Of a stretch of DNA of 64,000 nt, positions 26,600-35,919 are shown in pieces. Source of the stretch: Ectopseudomonas oleovorans (GTDB lineage: Bacteria > Pseudomonadota > Gammaproteobacteria > Pseudomonadales > Pseudomonadaceae). The translations under genes and the position numbers were made by a program. The stretch covers positions 1 to 64,000 of the forward strand of contig NZ_QASO01000105.1 of the NCBI RefSeq assembly GCF_003052605.1, in the 5' to 3' direction. Numbering within the stretch: the stretch's first letter is position 1; the number at the start of each line of letters is the position of its first letter. The notes beneath the pieces are model-generated. The model had not been told where the DNA came from, made no database searches, and saw only the letters and a program-made list of their open reading frames with translations.

Positions 26600-26992
26600 A
26601 TGCGCCTGCTCTGCTCCGCCCTTGCCCTGCTTATGGCGCCTCTGGCTCAGGCCGAACCACTGGCACCGCTGCCCTCGACAAGTCAGGGCGAAGGCTACGC
26701 AGTGCTGATCGTCTCGCGCGAACGCCTGGAGGTGGCCACCACCTGCGAGGTCGCGCTGTATCTGCATGACCAGATGGCCGCCCGCCTGCATCAGGGCCAG
26801 TCGGTGTCCTTCAACCTGCCGCCAGGCCGCGTCTCACTACGCCTTGGTCTGACCGGCACCGGTCCCTGTCAGGACGGTATCAACCAGCTCGCCGGTCAGT
26901 CGCTGGAACTGCAGGCCGGCGAAGTGCGCCGCTATCGCATCGCCATGGGCAGCGATGGCCTGCGACTGCAGGCCGCGCCGATGCTGAACTGA
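26600..26992 (+). CDS. secreted protein of unknown function in the copper group
   Basis: 130 residues from the ATG at 26600 (GAGGA upstream), with signal peptide MRLLCSALALLMAPLAQA. The mature part is predicted mostly beta, with two cysteines (C49, C90) that could form a disulfide. The segment QSVSFNLPPGRVSLRLGL hints at a small beta-sandwich of PEGA-like character, but this is only a resemblance. I recognise no family. It lies between the chaperone and copA, and the copA operator starts 7 bp after its stop. A periplasmic copper role is inference from position. Confidence 0.75.
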   Translation: MRLLCSALALLMAPLAQAEPLAPLPSTSQGEGYAVLIVSRERLEVATTCEVALYLHDQMAARLHQGQSVSFNLPPGRVSLRLGLTGTGPCQDGINQLAGQSLELQAGEVRRYRIAMGSDGLRLQAAPMLN

Positions 26993-26999
26993 AGACTTG

Positions 27000-27020
27000 A
27001 CCTTGCCATGGGGGTAAGGT
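27000..27020 (+). promoter_or_regulatory. CueR operator of copA
   Basis: Imperfect dyad ACCTTGCCA-3-GGGTAAGGT directly overlapping a TTGACC -35 at 26997-27002. It has the long spacer of MerR-type promoters and lies about 40 bp before the copA start. Confidence 0.85.
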
Positions 27021-27056
27021 TGATCCTGTAGCCACGACGTTACAGGGAGCCGAACC

Positions 27057-29426
27057 ATGACCACCTTCGACCTGCCCATCCAGGGCATGACCTGCGCCAG
27101 TTGCGCCGGTCGTATCGAGCGCGCGCTGCGCAAGCTGCCGCAAGTAAGTAGTGTCAGCGTCAACCTGGCCAGCGAGCAGGCGCGCATCGAAGCGCCGGCC
27201 GGAAGTCTGCCGCAACTGATCAGCGCTATCGAGGGCGCCGGTTACAGCGTGCCCAGCCAGCCACTGGAGTTGGACATCGAAGGCATGACCTGCGCCAGTT
27301 GCGTCGGTCGTATCGAACGCGCCCTGAGCAAACTGCCGGGCATCAGCCAGGTCACCGTCAATCTCGCCGATGAGAAGGCGCGCCTGCAGGTACTCGCCGG
27401 TTTCGACCCGCAACAGGCGCTGAAGGCGGTGGCTGCCGCCGGTTACAAGGCCAGCCTGCTCGATGGGCGCCCTGCCACGGATGAAGCCGGCAACCGCCTG
27501 CGTCGTGAGCGACTGACGTTGTTGGCGGCCATCATCCTGACCCTGCCACTGGTTGTGCCGATGCTGGCCGAACCCTTCGGCCAGCACTGGATGCTGCCGG
27601 CCTGGGCGCAATTCCTGCTCGCCACACCGGTGCAGTTCATCTTCGGTGCGCGTTTTTACCGTGCCGCCTGGCAAGCGCTGAAAGCCCGTGCCGGCAACAT
27701 GGATCAACTGGTGGCCATCGGCACCAGCGCCGGTTACGGCCTAAGCCTGTACCAATGGGCCGTAACCCCGGCCGGGCAGATGCCGCATTTGTACTTCGAG
27801 GCCTCGGCGGTGATCATCAGCCTGATCCTGCTCGGTAAATACCTGGAAAACCGCGCCAAGCGCCAGACCGCTAGCGCCATTCGCGCCTTGCAGGCGCTGC
27901 GCCCGGACCACGCGGTGAGGCTGGTGGAGGGTCGCGAGGAACGTGTCGGCATCGACGCGCTGGTGCTGGGCGACCGGATTCTGGTCAAGCCCGGCGAACG
28001 CTTCCCGGTCGACGGCCTAGTGCTGGAAGGCACCAGCCATGCCGACGAAGCGCTGATCAGCGGTGAAAGCCTGCCGGTGGCCAAACAGCCGGGCGACAAG
28101 GTCACGGCCGGCGCCATCAACGGTGAAGGTCGCTTGCTGGTGGAAACCACTGCCCTCGGCGCCGAAACCGTACTGTCACGGATCATCCGCCTGGTCGAAG
28201 ACGCCCAAGCAGCCAAGGCGCCGATCCAGAAACTGGTGGACAAGGTCAGCCAGGTATTCGTCCCGGTGGTGCTACTGATCGCCCTGGCTACGCTGCTGGG
28301 CTGGCTGGCGTTCGGCGCATCACTGGAAAACGCCCTGCTCAATGCCGTCGCCGTACTGGTGATCGCCTGCCCCTGCGCGCTGGGCCTGGCCACGCCGACC
28401 GCGATCATGGCCGGTACTGGGGTCGCCGCGCGCCACGGCATCCTGATCAAGGACGCCGAAGCGCTGGAAGTGGCGCATGCCGTGCAGCACATTGCCTTCG
28501 ACAAAACCGGCACACTCACCGAAGGCAAGCCACGCATCGTCCATATCGGCCTGGGCGAAGCAGACGAGGAAGAACTGCTGCGCCTGGCCGGCGGTCTGCA
28601 ACAGGGCAGCGAGCACCCGCTGGCCAAGGCCGTGCTGCAGCGCTGCGCCGAACAGCACATCGCCCTGCCGGCGCTGAGCAACAGCCGTGCGTTGACCGGA
28701 CGCGGCATCGCCGGCGAAATCGAGGGCCGCAGCCTGCAACTGGGTAGCAGCCGCCTGCTGGAGGAAAACCAGTTGCAGGCCGGCCCGCTGGCCGAGTCCG
28801 CCCGAGTATGGGAGGCCGAGGGCCGCACGCTGTCCTGGCTGATCGAAACCGGCAGCACGCCACGCCTGCTTGGCCTGCTGGCCTTCGGCGACCTGCTCAA
28901 GGACGGTGCTGCCGAAGCCATCGCCGAACTGCGTGCACAAGGCATCACCAGTCACCTGATCAGCGGCGACAACCTGGGCAGCGTGGCGGCGGTGGCCAGC
29001 GTTCTGGGTATCGACGAACCCCACGCCCAGGTATTGCCGGCAGACAAGGCGCGACTGATCGGTGAACTGCGCCAGCACGGCACCGTGGCCATGGTCGGCG
29101 ACGGTATCAACGACGCGCCAGCGCTGGCCGCCGCGGACGTCGGCATCGCCATGGGCGGCGGCACCGATGCCGCCATGCACGCGGCCGGCATCACCCTGAT
29201 GCGCGGCGACCCGCGTCTGGTGCCGGCCGCGCTGGAGATCAGCCGGCGCACCTACGCGAAGATCCGCCAGAACCTCTTCTGGGCCTTCATCTACAACCTG
29301 ATCGGTATACCGCTTGCCGCCGCTGGCCTGCTCAACCCGATGTTCGCGGGCGCTGCCATGGCGCTGTCCAGCGTCAGCGTGGTGAGCAACGCACTGCTGC
29401 TCAATCGCTGGAGACCGCGTACATGA
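27057..29426 (+). CDS. copA: copper-exporting P1B-type ATPase CopA
   Basis: 789 residues. Two N-terminal metal-binding domains carry GMTCASC at 10-16 and 76-82. The membrane CPC motif is at 438-440, the phosphorylated Asp in DKTGT at 482, the SEHPLAKA His-Pro motif follows, and GDGINDAP is at 681-686. These define a Cu(I)-pumping P1B-1 ATPase of the inner membrane. A CueR operator precedes it, and cueR overlaps its stop codon. Length and order are as in P. aeruginosa CopA1. Confidence 0.96.
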   Translation: MTTFDLPIQGMTCASCAGRIERALRKLPQVSSVSVNLASEQARIEAPAGSLPQLISAIEGAGYSVPSQPLELDIEGMTCASCVGRIERALSKLPGISQVTVNLADEKARLQVLAGFDPQQALKAVAAAGYKASLLDGRPATDEAGNRLRRERLTLLAAIILTLPLVVPMLAEPFGQHWMLPAWAQFLLATPVQFIFGARFYRAAWQALKARAGNMDQLVAIGTSAGYGLSLYQWAVTPAGQMPHLYFEASAVIISLILLGKYLENRAKRQTASAIRALQALRPDHAVRLVEGREERVGIDALVLGDRILVKPGERFPVDGLVLEGTSHADEALISGESLPVAKQPGDKVTAGAINGEGRLLVETTALGAETVLSRIIRLVEDAQAAKAPIQKLVDKVSQVFVPVVLLIALATLLGWLAFGASLENALLNAVAVLVIACPCALGLATPTAIMAGTGVAARHGILIKDAEALEVAHAVQHIAFDKTGTLTEGKPRIVHIGLGEADEEELLRLAGGLQQGSEHPLAKAVLQRCAEQHIALPALSNSRALTGRGIAGEIEGRSLQLGSSRLLEENQLQAGPLAESARVWEAEGRTLSWLIETGSTPRLLGLLAFGDLLKDGAAEAIAELRAQGITSHLISGDNLGSVAAVASVLGIDEPHAQVLPADKARLIGELRQHGTVAMVGDGINDAPALAAADVGIAMGGGTDAAMHAAGITLMRGDPRLVPAALEISRRTYAKIRQNLFWAFIYNLIGIPLAAAGLLNPMFAGAAMALSSVSVVSNALLLNRWRPRT

Positions 29427-29854
29427 ACATCGGCCAAGCCGCCAAACATACCGGCCTTAGCGCCAAGATGATTCGCTACTACGAGTCCATAGATCTGCTG
29501 CCCCATGCCGGGCGGTCGGAGAGTGGTTATCGGCAGTACAGCGCATCGGACCTGCACCGCCTGGCCTTTATCAAGCGGGCGCGGGATCTCGGCTTTTCGC
29601 TGGAGGAAGTCGGCAAACTGCTGGCGCTGTGGCAGGACAAGCAGCGCGCCAGTGCTGATGTAAAAGCACTGGCCGAAGATCACATCGCCGAATTGGAGCG
29701 CAAGATTGCCGAGATGACGGCCTTGCGCGACACGCTGGTGGATCTGGCGAACAGTTGCCAGGGCGATAGCCGGCCGGATTGTCCGATTCTGCAGGGGCTG
29801 GAGGAAGGAGTGAGTTGCGGCGCGGCGCGATGTTCATCGCACCGTCAGCCGTAG
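29423..29854 (+). CDS. cueR: copper-responsive MerR-type activator CueR
   Basis: 143 residues with an N-terminal winged helix ([21 protein letters not shown]). The Cu(I)-binding pair C112 and C120 is in [10 protein letters not shown], the same numbers as in E. coli CueR, followed by PILQGL. A C-terminal tail has two further cysteines, as is common in Pseudomonas. Its ATG overlaps the copA stop, so the two are co-transcribed from the CueR-controlled promoter, giving autoregulation. It activates the two operators found upstream. Confidence 0.95.
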   Translation: MNIGQAAKHTGLSAKMIRYYESIDLLPHAGRSESGYRQYSASDLHRLAFIKRARDLGFSLEEVGKLLALWQDKQRASADVKALAEDHIAELERKIAEMTALRDTLVDLANSCQGDSRPDCPILQGLEEGVSCGAARCSSHRQP

Positions 29855-29903
29855 GGCGGGTGAAACCCGCCAGACCGACAACGGCGGGTTGCACCCGCCC
29901 TAC
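29851..29903. repeat. inverted repeat GTAGGGCGGGT...ACCCGCCCTAC
   Basis: Arms GTAGGGCGGGTGAAACCCGCC and GGCGGGTTGCACCCGCCC face each other just at the end of cueR. Related copies lie at 48342-48395 and, split by a MITE, at 60818-61024. A second palindrome (GTGCGCACGGCGCACCCTAC) follows near 29956. Confidence 0.65.
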
Positions 29904-30006
29904 GTCAGTGGCGCCGCCAGTTCTAAAGCCCCTCCCATGGCACCGGGCGCAGTGTGAGGATGTGCGCACGGCGCACCCTACGGAGCAGAGCCCGGTAAAA
30001 GCTTTA

Positions 30007-30894
30007 TCAGCGCATCCAGGGCGGCGTCGGTTCGGCGTCCTTGGGTTCGTCCTCGGCATTGCGCAGGGCCTGCTTCTTCGCCTCATCGGCCAGCGCCGCC
30101 TTGATCTCACGCATCACAGCATCGATATCAGCGGCGTCCTCAGGCTCAGCGAACTCGCCCGTCAACTCCGTATGCGGCTGCAGCTTACCGGCCTCGAATA
30201 ACGCCCACATTTCCTTGGCGTACTTGGTGTACTTCAACTCCGGGGCGAACTGACCGAAGTACTCGGCCATGTTGCGCACATCGCGCTCAAGCATGCTGAA
30301 GGCATGGTTGTTGGCGGCGGCATCCACGGCTTGCGGCAGATCGATGATCACCGGGCCTTCGGGGCCAAGCAGTACGTTGAACTCCGACAGGTCGCCGTGC
30401 ACTAGGCCGGCGCAGAGCATCTTGACGATCTCCTGGATCATGAAGGCGTGAAATTCACGCGCGTCGTCCGGGTGCAGGTCGACGTCATTGAGCCGCGGCG
30501 CAACATCACCCTCGCCATCACCGACCAGTTCCATCAGCAGTACGCCGTCGAGAAAGTCGTAGGGTTTGGGTACACGCACGCCGGCATTGGCCAGGCGAAA
30601 CAACGCAGCGACCTCGGCATTCTGCCAGGCCTGCTCCTGCTCCTTGCGCCCGTACTTGCTGCCCTTGGCCATGGCCCGCGCCTGGCGACTGCCACGCACC
30701 TTGCGACCTTCCTGATATTCGGATGCCTGGCGGAAGCTGCGTTTGTTGGCCTCCTTGTAGACCTTGGCGCAGCGCAGCTCGTCGCCACACCTCACCACAT
30801 AGACCGCTGCTTCCTTGCCACTCATCAGTGGTCGCAGCACCTCATCCACCAGGCCATCCTCGACCAGGGGTTCAATACGTTTGGGCGTCTTCAT
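30007..30894 (-). CDS. RIO-like serine protein kinase (PA4780-like)
   Basis: 295 residues with a RIO1-type kinase core. GKEAAVYVVRCGDELRCAKVYKE holds the ATP-binding Lys, LVHGDLSEFNVLL near residue 165 is the catalytic loop, and VIIDLPQAVD is the metal-binding motif. A charged C-terminal tail rich in Glu and Asp follows. Bacterial RIO-like kinases are rare outside this group; targets are not established as far as I know. The neighbour cueR is also near this gene in P. aeruginosa. Confidence 0.9.
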   Translation of the reverse strand: MKTPKRIEPLVEDGLVDEVLRPLMSGKEAAVYVVRCGDELRCAKVYKEANKRSFRQASEYQEGRKVRGSRQARAMAKGSKYGRKEQEQAWQNAEVAALFRLANAGVRVPKPYDFLDGVLLMELVGDGEGDVAPRLNDVDLHPDDAREFHAFMIQEIVKMLCAGLVHGDLSEFNVLLGPEGPVIIDLPQAVDAAANNHAFSMLERDVRNMAEYFGQFAPELKYTKYAKEMWALFEAGKLQPHTELTGEFAEPEDAADIDAVMREIKAALADEAKKQALRNAEDEPKDAEPTPPWMR

Positions 30895-30981
30895 CGGTGT
30901 GGATCACGGGTCCTTTCTGACGGAGAAAATGATTACGGCGCCATCCTCGCATAGCCAGAGGCGTATGCCGACTGTTGATCA

Positions 30982-31180
30982 TCATGCACTGACCAGATGA
31001 CGCCTGAGCGCCTCGATGGCATAGCGCACTTTGGCCGGTTACGCATCGCGCCGTGGCGTAACGATATGCAGGCCGATCCAGTCGAGCTTGAGCAATTGCG
31101 ACACCTGGAGGGTATCGTCGGCAGTCACTTCGAACGCTTTGCCTGGCAGGAGGAGCTGACTCTGGACTGGCAGCCCATCT
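30982..31180 (-). pseudogene. C-terminal remnant of a LysR-type regulator
   Basis: Reverse-strand reading gives VTADDTLQVSQLLKLDWIG, then HIVTPRRDA, a TAA at 31039-31041, then PAKVRYAIEALRRHLVSA and a TGA at 30982. Reading TAA as TTA (Leu) would give RRDALPAKVRYAIEALRRHL, a typical LysR C-terminus (YPxRRxLPAKVRxxIDxL pattern). The rest of the gene is missing; it is cut off at the end of pxpA. The family assignment rests on a short stretch. Confidence 0.45.
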
Positions 31181-31186
31181 GATCCC

Positions 31187-31933
31187 TCAAAGCGCATCCA
31201 GCCGAGCGCGCAAACGGCGCAACACCTCCAGCAACTCGGGGTTGTCGCCATGCACGCAGAGGCTGTCAGCCCGCAGCCGCAGCGGCTTGCCATCGATATC
31301 GGCAAAGGACTCGCCGCTGGCAATGGCCAACGCCTGGTCCAGGGTTCGCTCGGGATCATGATGCACCGCGCCGCTGAGCCGGCGTGGCGCCAGTTGCCCA
31401 TCTGACAGATAGGCGCGGTCGGCAAACGCCTCGAACATCAGCGGCACATCGGCCTCGTCGGCCAGACGCAGCTCCCGATCATTGTCAGCCAGCGCCAGCA
31501 CCATCAGCGGCAGGCCCTTGCGGTAGTTGGCACAGGCATCGAGTACCGCGGTGAGCAGCGCATCATCACGAACCAGATCGTTGTAAAGCGCGCCATGCGG
31601 TTTGACGTAAGCCAGCTGACAGCCGCGCGCTCGGCAAAAGGCATCCAGCGCCCCGACCTGATACAGCACCAGTGCGCGAACCTCTTCCGGCGAGCACTGC
31701 AGGTGACGCCGACCTAAGCCTTGCAAATCCGGATAGGACGGATGCGCCGCGCCAATACTCACGTCATGCGCCACGGCCAGCTCGACACAGCGCGCCATGA
31801 TCAGCGGATCGCCCGCATGGAAGCCGCACGCCAGGTTGGCCTGATCGATCAGCGGCATGGCCAGTTCATCGTCGCCCATGCGCCAGGCGCCGAAGCCCTC
31901 GCCCATGTCGCAGTTGAGAAGAATAGGGTTCAT
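31187..31933 (-). CDS. pxpA: 5-oxoprolinase subunit A (LamB/YcsF family)
   Basis: 248 residues with the family's N-terminal LNCDMGEGFGAW, ANLACGFHAGDP and KPHGALYNDL motifs. PxpA works with PxpB and PxpC to open 5-oxoproline to glutamate at the cost of ATP. The pxpB and pxpC partners that usually sit beside it are absent on both sides, so the complex is completed from elsewhere or the gene is orphaned. It directly abuts the LysR remnant. Confidence 0.9.
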   Translation of the reverse strand: MNPILLNCDMGEGFGAWRMGDDELAMPLIDQANLACGFHAGDPLIMARCVELAVAHDVSIGAAHPSYPDLQGLGRRHLQCSPEEVRALVLYQVGALDAFCRARGCQLAYVKPHGALYNDLVRDDALLTAVLDACANYRKGLPLMVLALADNDRELRLADEADVPLMFEAFADRAYLSDGQLAPRRLSGAVHHDPERTLDQALAIASGESFADIDGKPLRLRADSLCVHGDNPELLEVLRRLRARLDAL

Positions 31934-32091
31934 GTCGGCAGCTTAGAGCGCCAGGAAAGCCAGCGTAAAGCCCGCCGATCACTCGAGAATTAATCGTATT
32001 TACAAAATTTACACCTGCCTGCAGCCCAACCACCACGGCCTCTCCAGCCGGTTGCCATGCTCATCCATATCATCCGCAATTGAACCTTATA

Positions 32092-32106
32092 TGCAAATCA
32101 CTATCA
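32092..32106 (+). promoter_or_regulatory. probable Fur box of the CirA-like receptor
   Basis: TGCAAATCACTATCA matches the 7-1-7 core TGATAATNATTATCA at most positions and lies 56 bp before the receptor start. Iron repression is expected for such a gene; the assignment is by eye. Confidence 0.5.
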
Positions 32107-32161
32107 TCCAGGCCGTTTACAACCGTTCCGCCTGCACCCTCTTACTGCCAGGAGTAGATCG

Positions 32162-34390
32162 ATGTCCGCCCTCAATTCCCGCACCGCCTTGGCCAGCGCC
32201 ATTGCTCTGTCCGCCAGTTTCGGCGCCCAGGCCAACGAGCCTATCGCCCTGGGCGACGTGGTAGTCAGTGCTTCCGGCTTCGAACAGAAGATCACCGAAG
32301 CCCCGGCCAGCATCAGCGTGATCAGCCGCGAAGAACTCCAGCAGAAGAGCTTCAGCAATCTCGCCGAGGCACTCGAGGATGTCGAAGGCATCGACGTACG
32401 CCAGGGCACCGGCAAGACTGGCGGTCTGAACATCAGCATTCGCGGCATGCCCAGCGAGTACACCCTGATCCTGATCGATGGCCGCCGGCAGAACGCAGCA
32501 GGCGACGTCACGCCCAACGGTTTCGGCGAAACCTCCACCAGCTTCATGCCGCCGCTGTCGGCCATCGAGCGTATCGAAGTGATCCGCGGGCCGATGTCGA
32601 CCCTGTATGGCTCCGACGCCATGGGCGGGGTGATCAATATCATCACCCGCAAGGTCGGCAAGGAATGGGCGGGCTCGCTGACCCTGGATCATACCTATCA
32701 GGAGAACCGCGACTTCGGCGATGCCAGCAAGGCCAGCCTGTATGCCAGTGGCCCACTGGTCGACGGCCTGCTCGGCCTGCAACTGCGTGGCAGTCTGTAT
32801 GATCGCAGCGCGTCGGACCTGAGCTTCGACAACGACAGCACGGTGAGCCGTCGCGGCGCCTCGCCGGTCGAGGGTCGCAACAATAACGTCGGGGGGCGGC
32901 TGACGTTCACCCCCCATGAGGATCATGACTTCGCGCTCGATATCGAGCGCGGCCGCCAGGTCTACAACAACGACGACTGCCAGCTCGGCAGCCTCGATGG
33001 CACTAACACAGGCAATACGGCTCCCACCACGGGCTGCGGACCAATCGCTCCCCGCGCCAGCGGTTACAAGGACGAGCTGCGTTTCGAACGCGAGCAGTAC
33101 GCCCTCAGCCACACCGCACGCCTGGGCTTCGGCACCTGGGACAGCAGCCTGACCCACAGCAGCACGGAAACCTCCGGCCGCACCATCCCTGGCCGTAACG
33201 CCGGCGGCGATATCGGCCAGCCGCTGCCCTCCGCCCCCTGGGCCGTCGTCGGCGATGACCGTGAGCTGAAAACCAGCAATCTGGTGCTCGACACCAAGCT
33301 GGTCGCCCCGCTGGGTGAAAGCCATATCACCAGCATCGGCGGTCAATGGTGGGAAGCCGAGATGACCGACAGCCTGGCGCAGAAGGATTACGAGCAAAGC
33401 ATGTGGGCGCTGTTCGCAGAAGACGAGTGGCGCCTGCGCCACGACCTCGCGCTCACCCTCGGCGTGCGCTACGACGACCATGAAACCTTCGGTGGCCATG
33501 TCAGCCCGCGCGCTTACCTGGTGTGGAACACCACCGACAACTGGACCCTCAAGGGCGGTGTCAGCCGTGGCTACAAAACGCCCGACCTGAACGACCTGCA
33601 CGATGGCATCAACGGCATCACCGCACAGGGGCGCGCCGTTACGGTGGGCAACCCGGACCTCAAGCCGGAAACCAGCACCAGCACCGAGATCGGGGCCTAC
33701 TTCGACAGCCTCGATGGTTTCAAGGCCAATGCCACCCTGTTCCACAACAAATTCAAGGACAAGATAGCCGAGGGGCCACGCATCGTCGATCACCCGCTGT
33801 GCCTAGGCAATCAGAACGTCAACGGCACAGCCAATCCCGGCTGTGCGCCTTTGGTCAACGTCGACGAGGCCGTTACCCAAGGCTTGGAACTGGCCAGTAG
33901 CTGGCAGTTCGCAGCAGGCTGGACGCTGTCAGGCAACTATACCTACACCGACAGCGAACAGAGCAGCGGGGCCAACAAGGGCGCACCGCTGACCAACACG
34001 CCGCAGCACATGGCACATGCCAAGCTGAACTGGAAACCGACCGACCGCCTGAGCCTGTGGTTCTCCGGTGAATACCGGGGCGAGCGTGCCCGTTTCCTGC
34101 AGCGCACGGCCAACCTGTCGGCCGCCGATCTGGCAGTCCATGAACAGGTCGGCGACCTCAAGGCCTACGAAGTATTCCACCTTGGCGGCTCGTTCAAGGC
34201 TTCGCAGAACGTGACGCTGAACGCCAGCATCTACAACCTGTTCGACAAGGACTTCCTCGACGGCAAGGTGTATACGGACAACAGTGGCAACTCGGCCTGG
34301 TCGTCCTATTACATCCAGACCGGCCAGTCCACCACTGGCACCGTGGAAGAAGGCCGCCGCCTGTGGCTGTCGGCAGTAGTCGAATTCTGA
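32162..34390 (+). CDS. TonB-dependent catecholate-type siderophore receptor (CirA-like)
   Basis: 742 residues with a signal peptide ending SFGAQA. A TonB-box-like stretch (GDVVVSASG) and a plug domain follow, very close to CirA: EAPASISVISREEL, ISIRGMPSEYTLILIDGRR, IERIEVIRGPMSTLYGSDAMGGVINIITRK. A 22-strand barrel ends in the aromatic C-terminus VVEF. It should take ferric catecholate siderophores or their breakdown products across the outer membrane. A probable Fur box lies upstream. The nearest iron genes on the other strand are piuC and piuA. Confidence 0.9.
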   Translation: MSALNSRTALASAIALSASFGAQANEPIALGDVVVSASGFEQKITEAPASISVISREELQQKSFSNLAEALEDVEGIDVRQGTGKTGGLNISIRGMPSEYTLILIDGRRQNAAGDVTPNGFGETSTSFMPPLSAIERIEVIRGPMSTLYGSDAMGGVINIITRKVGKEWAGSLTLDHTYQENRDFGDASKASLYASGPLVDGLLGLQLRGSLYDRSASDLSFDNDSTVSRRGASPVEGRNNNVGGRLTFTPHEDHDFALDIERGRQVYNNDDCQLGSLDGTNTGNTAPTTGCGPIAPRASGYKDELRFEREQYALSHTARLGFGTWDSSLTHSSTETSGRTIPGRNAGGDIGQPLPSAPWAVVGDDRELKTSNLVLDTKLVAPLGESHITSIGGQWWEAEMTDSLAQKDYEQSMWALFAEDEWRLRHDLALTLGVRYDDHETFGGHVSPRAYLVWNTTDNWTLKGGVSRGYKTPDLNDLHDGINGITAQGRAVTVGNPDLKPETSTSTEIGAYFDSLDGFKANATLFHNKFKDKIAEGPRIVDHPLCLGNQNVNGTANPGCAPLVNVDEAVTQGLELASSWQFAAGWTLSGNYTYTDSEQSSGANKGAPLTNTPQHMAHAKLNWKPTDRLSLWFSGEYRGERARFLQRTANLSAADLAVHEQVGDLKAYEVFHLGGSFKASQNVTLNASIYNLFDKDFLDGKVYTDNSGNSAWSSYYIQTGQSTTGTVEEGRRLWLSAVVEF

Positions 34391-34427
34391 CTGTCACCCC
34401 ACAACGCAAAATACCAGCTCTGGGGCT

Positions 34428-34583
34428 AATGCCAGTCAGTTAAGCCGTTGCACTCGATCTTTGTAGGAGCCGGCTTGCCGGCGATCCGCCATAAAAAGCA
34501 TCGCCAGCAAGCTGGCTCCTACGAAAAGCGCCCCCTCTACTGCAAGTAGGAGGGGGTGGTGACGAACTTATCTGATCAGCATT
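34428..34583. mobile_element. IS4-end MITE, copy C, carrying a REP palindrome
   Basis: The unit begins AATGCCAGTCAGTTAAG and ends CTTATCTGATCAGCATT, the same ends as copies A and B. Flanks are AGCTCTGGGGCT (34416-34427) and AGCCCCGGGGCT (34584-34595), a 12-bp direct repeat with two transitions. The interior differs from A and B: it holds a RAYT-type REP (GTAGGAGCCGGCTTGCCGGC ... GCTGGCTCCTAC) and a second hairpin CCCCCTCTAC / GTAGGAGGGGG. Confidence 0.8.
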
Positions 34584-34595
34584 AGCCCCGGGGCT

Positions 34596-34744
34596 GGCGT
34601 TCTGCTTTCTAGCAATTGCCGTCTTTGCAGGCGGGAAACCACAGCACTGCAGTCATCAACGGCAGATCATCGAGCAGTAAGCCGTAGCCAACTCGACATG
34701 GCGCGCACATTGGCCGTAGAAGCCATCTGCCAAAGAATGTTGGT
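34596..34744. other. intergenic sequence without recognised feature
   Basis: About 150 bp between MITE copy C and the end of the oxidase gene. I see no open frame, hairpin with T run, or RNA gene here. Confidence 0.4.
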
Positions 34745-35857
34745 CTAGCGAGTGGCAGGACGCCAGATCACATCCGGCCCGATGCTGGCCAGGTCGGCGC
34801 AACCGGTCAGGGCCATGGCCACCTCCAGCTCCGCGCGCAACAGCTGCAGCACGTGCGCTACCCCGACCGCACCGGCCGCTGCCAAACCAAAGACGTAGGG
34901 CCTGCCAACCAGCACGGCGTCCGCTCCCAACGCCAGCGCCTTGAGGATATCGCTGCCACGGCGAATGCCTCCGTCGAGCAATAGCGGCACCCTGCCCTGT
35001 ACAGCAGCGGCGATTTCGGGCAGCACGTCGATGGTAGCCGGCAGGCCGTCCAGCGTACGTCCGCCATGGTTGGAGACGATCAGGCCATCCACGCCCGCCG
35101 CCAGCGCCTGTTCGGCATCAACGCCGCTCATGACGCCCTTGAGCAGAATCGGCAAACGCGTCTGCTCGCGCAGCCAGGTGAGGTCGGCCCAGGTCGGTGC
35201 CGCTGCCAGCAACGGGCCGCCCAGGAGCAGGCTGCTGTTCTGCGAGTCGGCCTGCGCCTGCAAGAGCCGCATCCCACGCAGATTGACTGCCTCGACGCCC
35301 GCCGGCAGGGCGAAGCCAGCGCGCTGCTCGCGATTGCGCATGCCGTTGACCGGGGCATCCACCGTCAGCACCAGCGCCTGGTAGCCGGCGCTTTCTGCAC
35401 GGCGGATCAAGGCCGCGGTGAACTCGCGATCAGGCTGGATATACAGCTGGAACCACAGCGGCGCCTGCGCCTGCGCCGCGATGGCTTCCAGCTCGACACT
35501 GGCCTGGGTGCTGACCACCATGCCCGCGCCCAGTGCAGCTGCCGCGAGTACGCTGGCCAACTCGCCATCGGGATGGGCGAGCTTCTGGTATGCCACCGGC
35601 GCAAGAAAGATCGGGTGGGCGAAATCCTGGCCGAACAGACGCAGGCGCGTATTGCCGCCGCTCAGGTCTTGCAGCACTCGGCTACGCAGACGCAGACGCT
35701 CGAACGCCGCCCGGTTGTCCGCCAGGGTCAGCTCATCCGCCGCGCCGCCGGCCAGGTAGGCCCAGGCCTGTTCGCTCATACGTTCGCGGGCATAGGGCTC
35801 GTAGTCGACGACAGCGGCGATGGTCGGCGGAATCTGCTGCAGCTTGGGCAATGGCAT
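34745..35857 (-). CDS. FMN-dependent alpha-hydroxy acid oxidase/dehydrogenase
   Basis: About 370 residues from the ATG at 35857 (an alternative ATG at 35935 overlaps piuC). It is a TIM-barrel FMN enzyme: FLAPVAYQKLAHPDGE near the start, VVSTQAS, LTVDAPVNGMRNRE, the active-site SNHGGR with H264, and LLLDGGIRRGSDILKALALGADAVLVGR for phosphate binding. Relatives oxidise lactate, glycolate, mandelate or similar 2-hydroxyacids. It is next to, or overlapping, the iron-dependent hydroxylase piuC in the same direction. A link to iron-siderophore metabolism is possible but inferred only from position. Confidence 0.88.
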   Translation of the reverse strand: MPLPKLQQIPPTIAAVVDYEPYARERMSEQAWAYLAGGAADELTLADNRAAFERLRLRSRVLQDLSGGNTRLRLFGQDFAHPIFLAPVAYQKLAHPDGELASVLAAAALGAGMVVSTQASVELEAIAAQAQAPLWFQLYIQPDREFTAALIRRAESAGYQALVLTVDAPVNGMRNREQRAGFALPAGVEAVNLRGMRLLQAQADSQNSSLLLGGPLLAAAPTWADLTWLREQTRLPILLKGVMSGVDAEQALAAGVDGLIVSNHGGRTLDGLPATIDVLPEIAAAVQGRVPLLLDGGIRRGSDILKALALGADAVLVGRPYVFGLAAAGAVGVAHVLQLLRAELEVAMALTGCADLASIGPDVIWRPATR

Positions 35858-35919
35858 GCTGTTTCTCGGCGGGTCGGTGCGTGGAGGACAATGTTCGATC
35901 AGGGTGATGGATCGAGCGC

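Noticed and set aside
30997..31182. A 61-residue forward open frame between the RIO kinase and pxpA
   Set aside because: It is antisense to the LysR-like remnant, which reads better as protein, and has no ribosome site.
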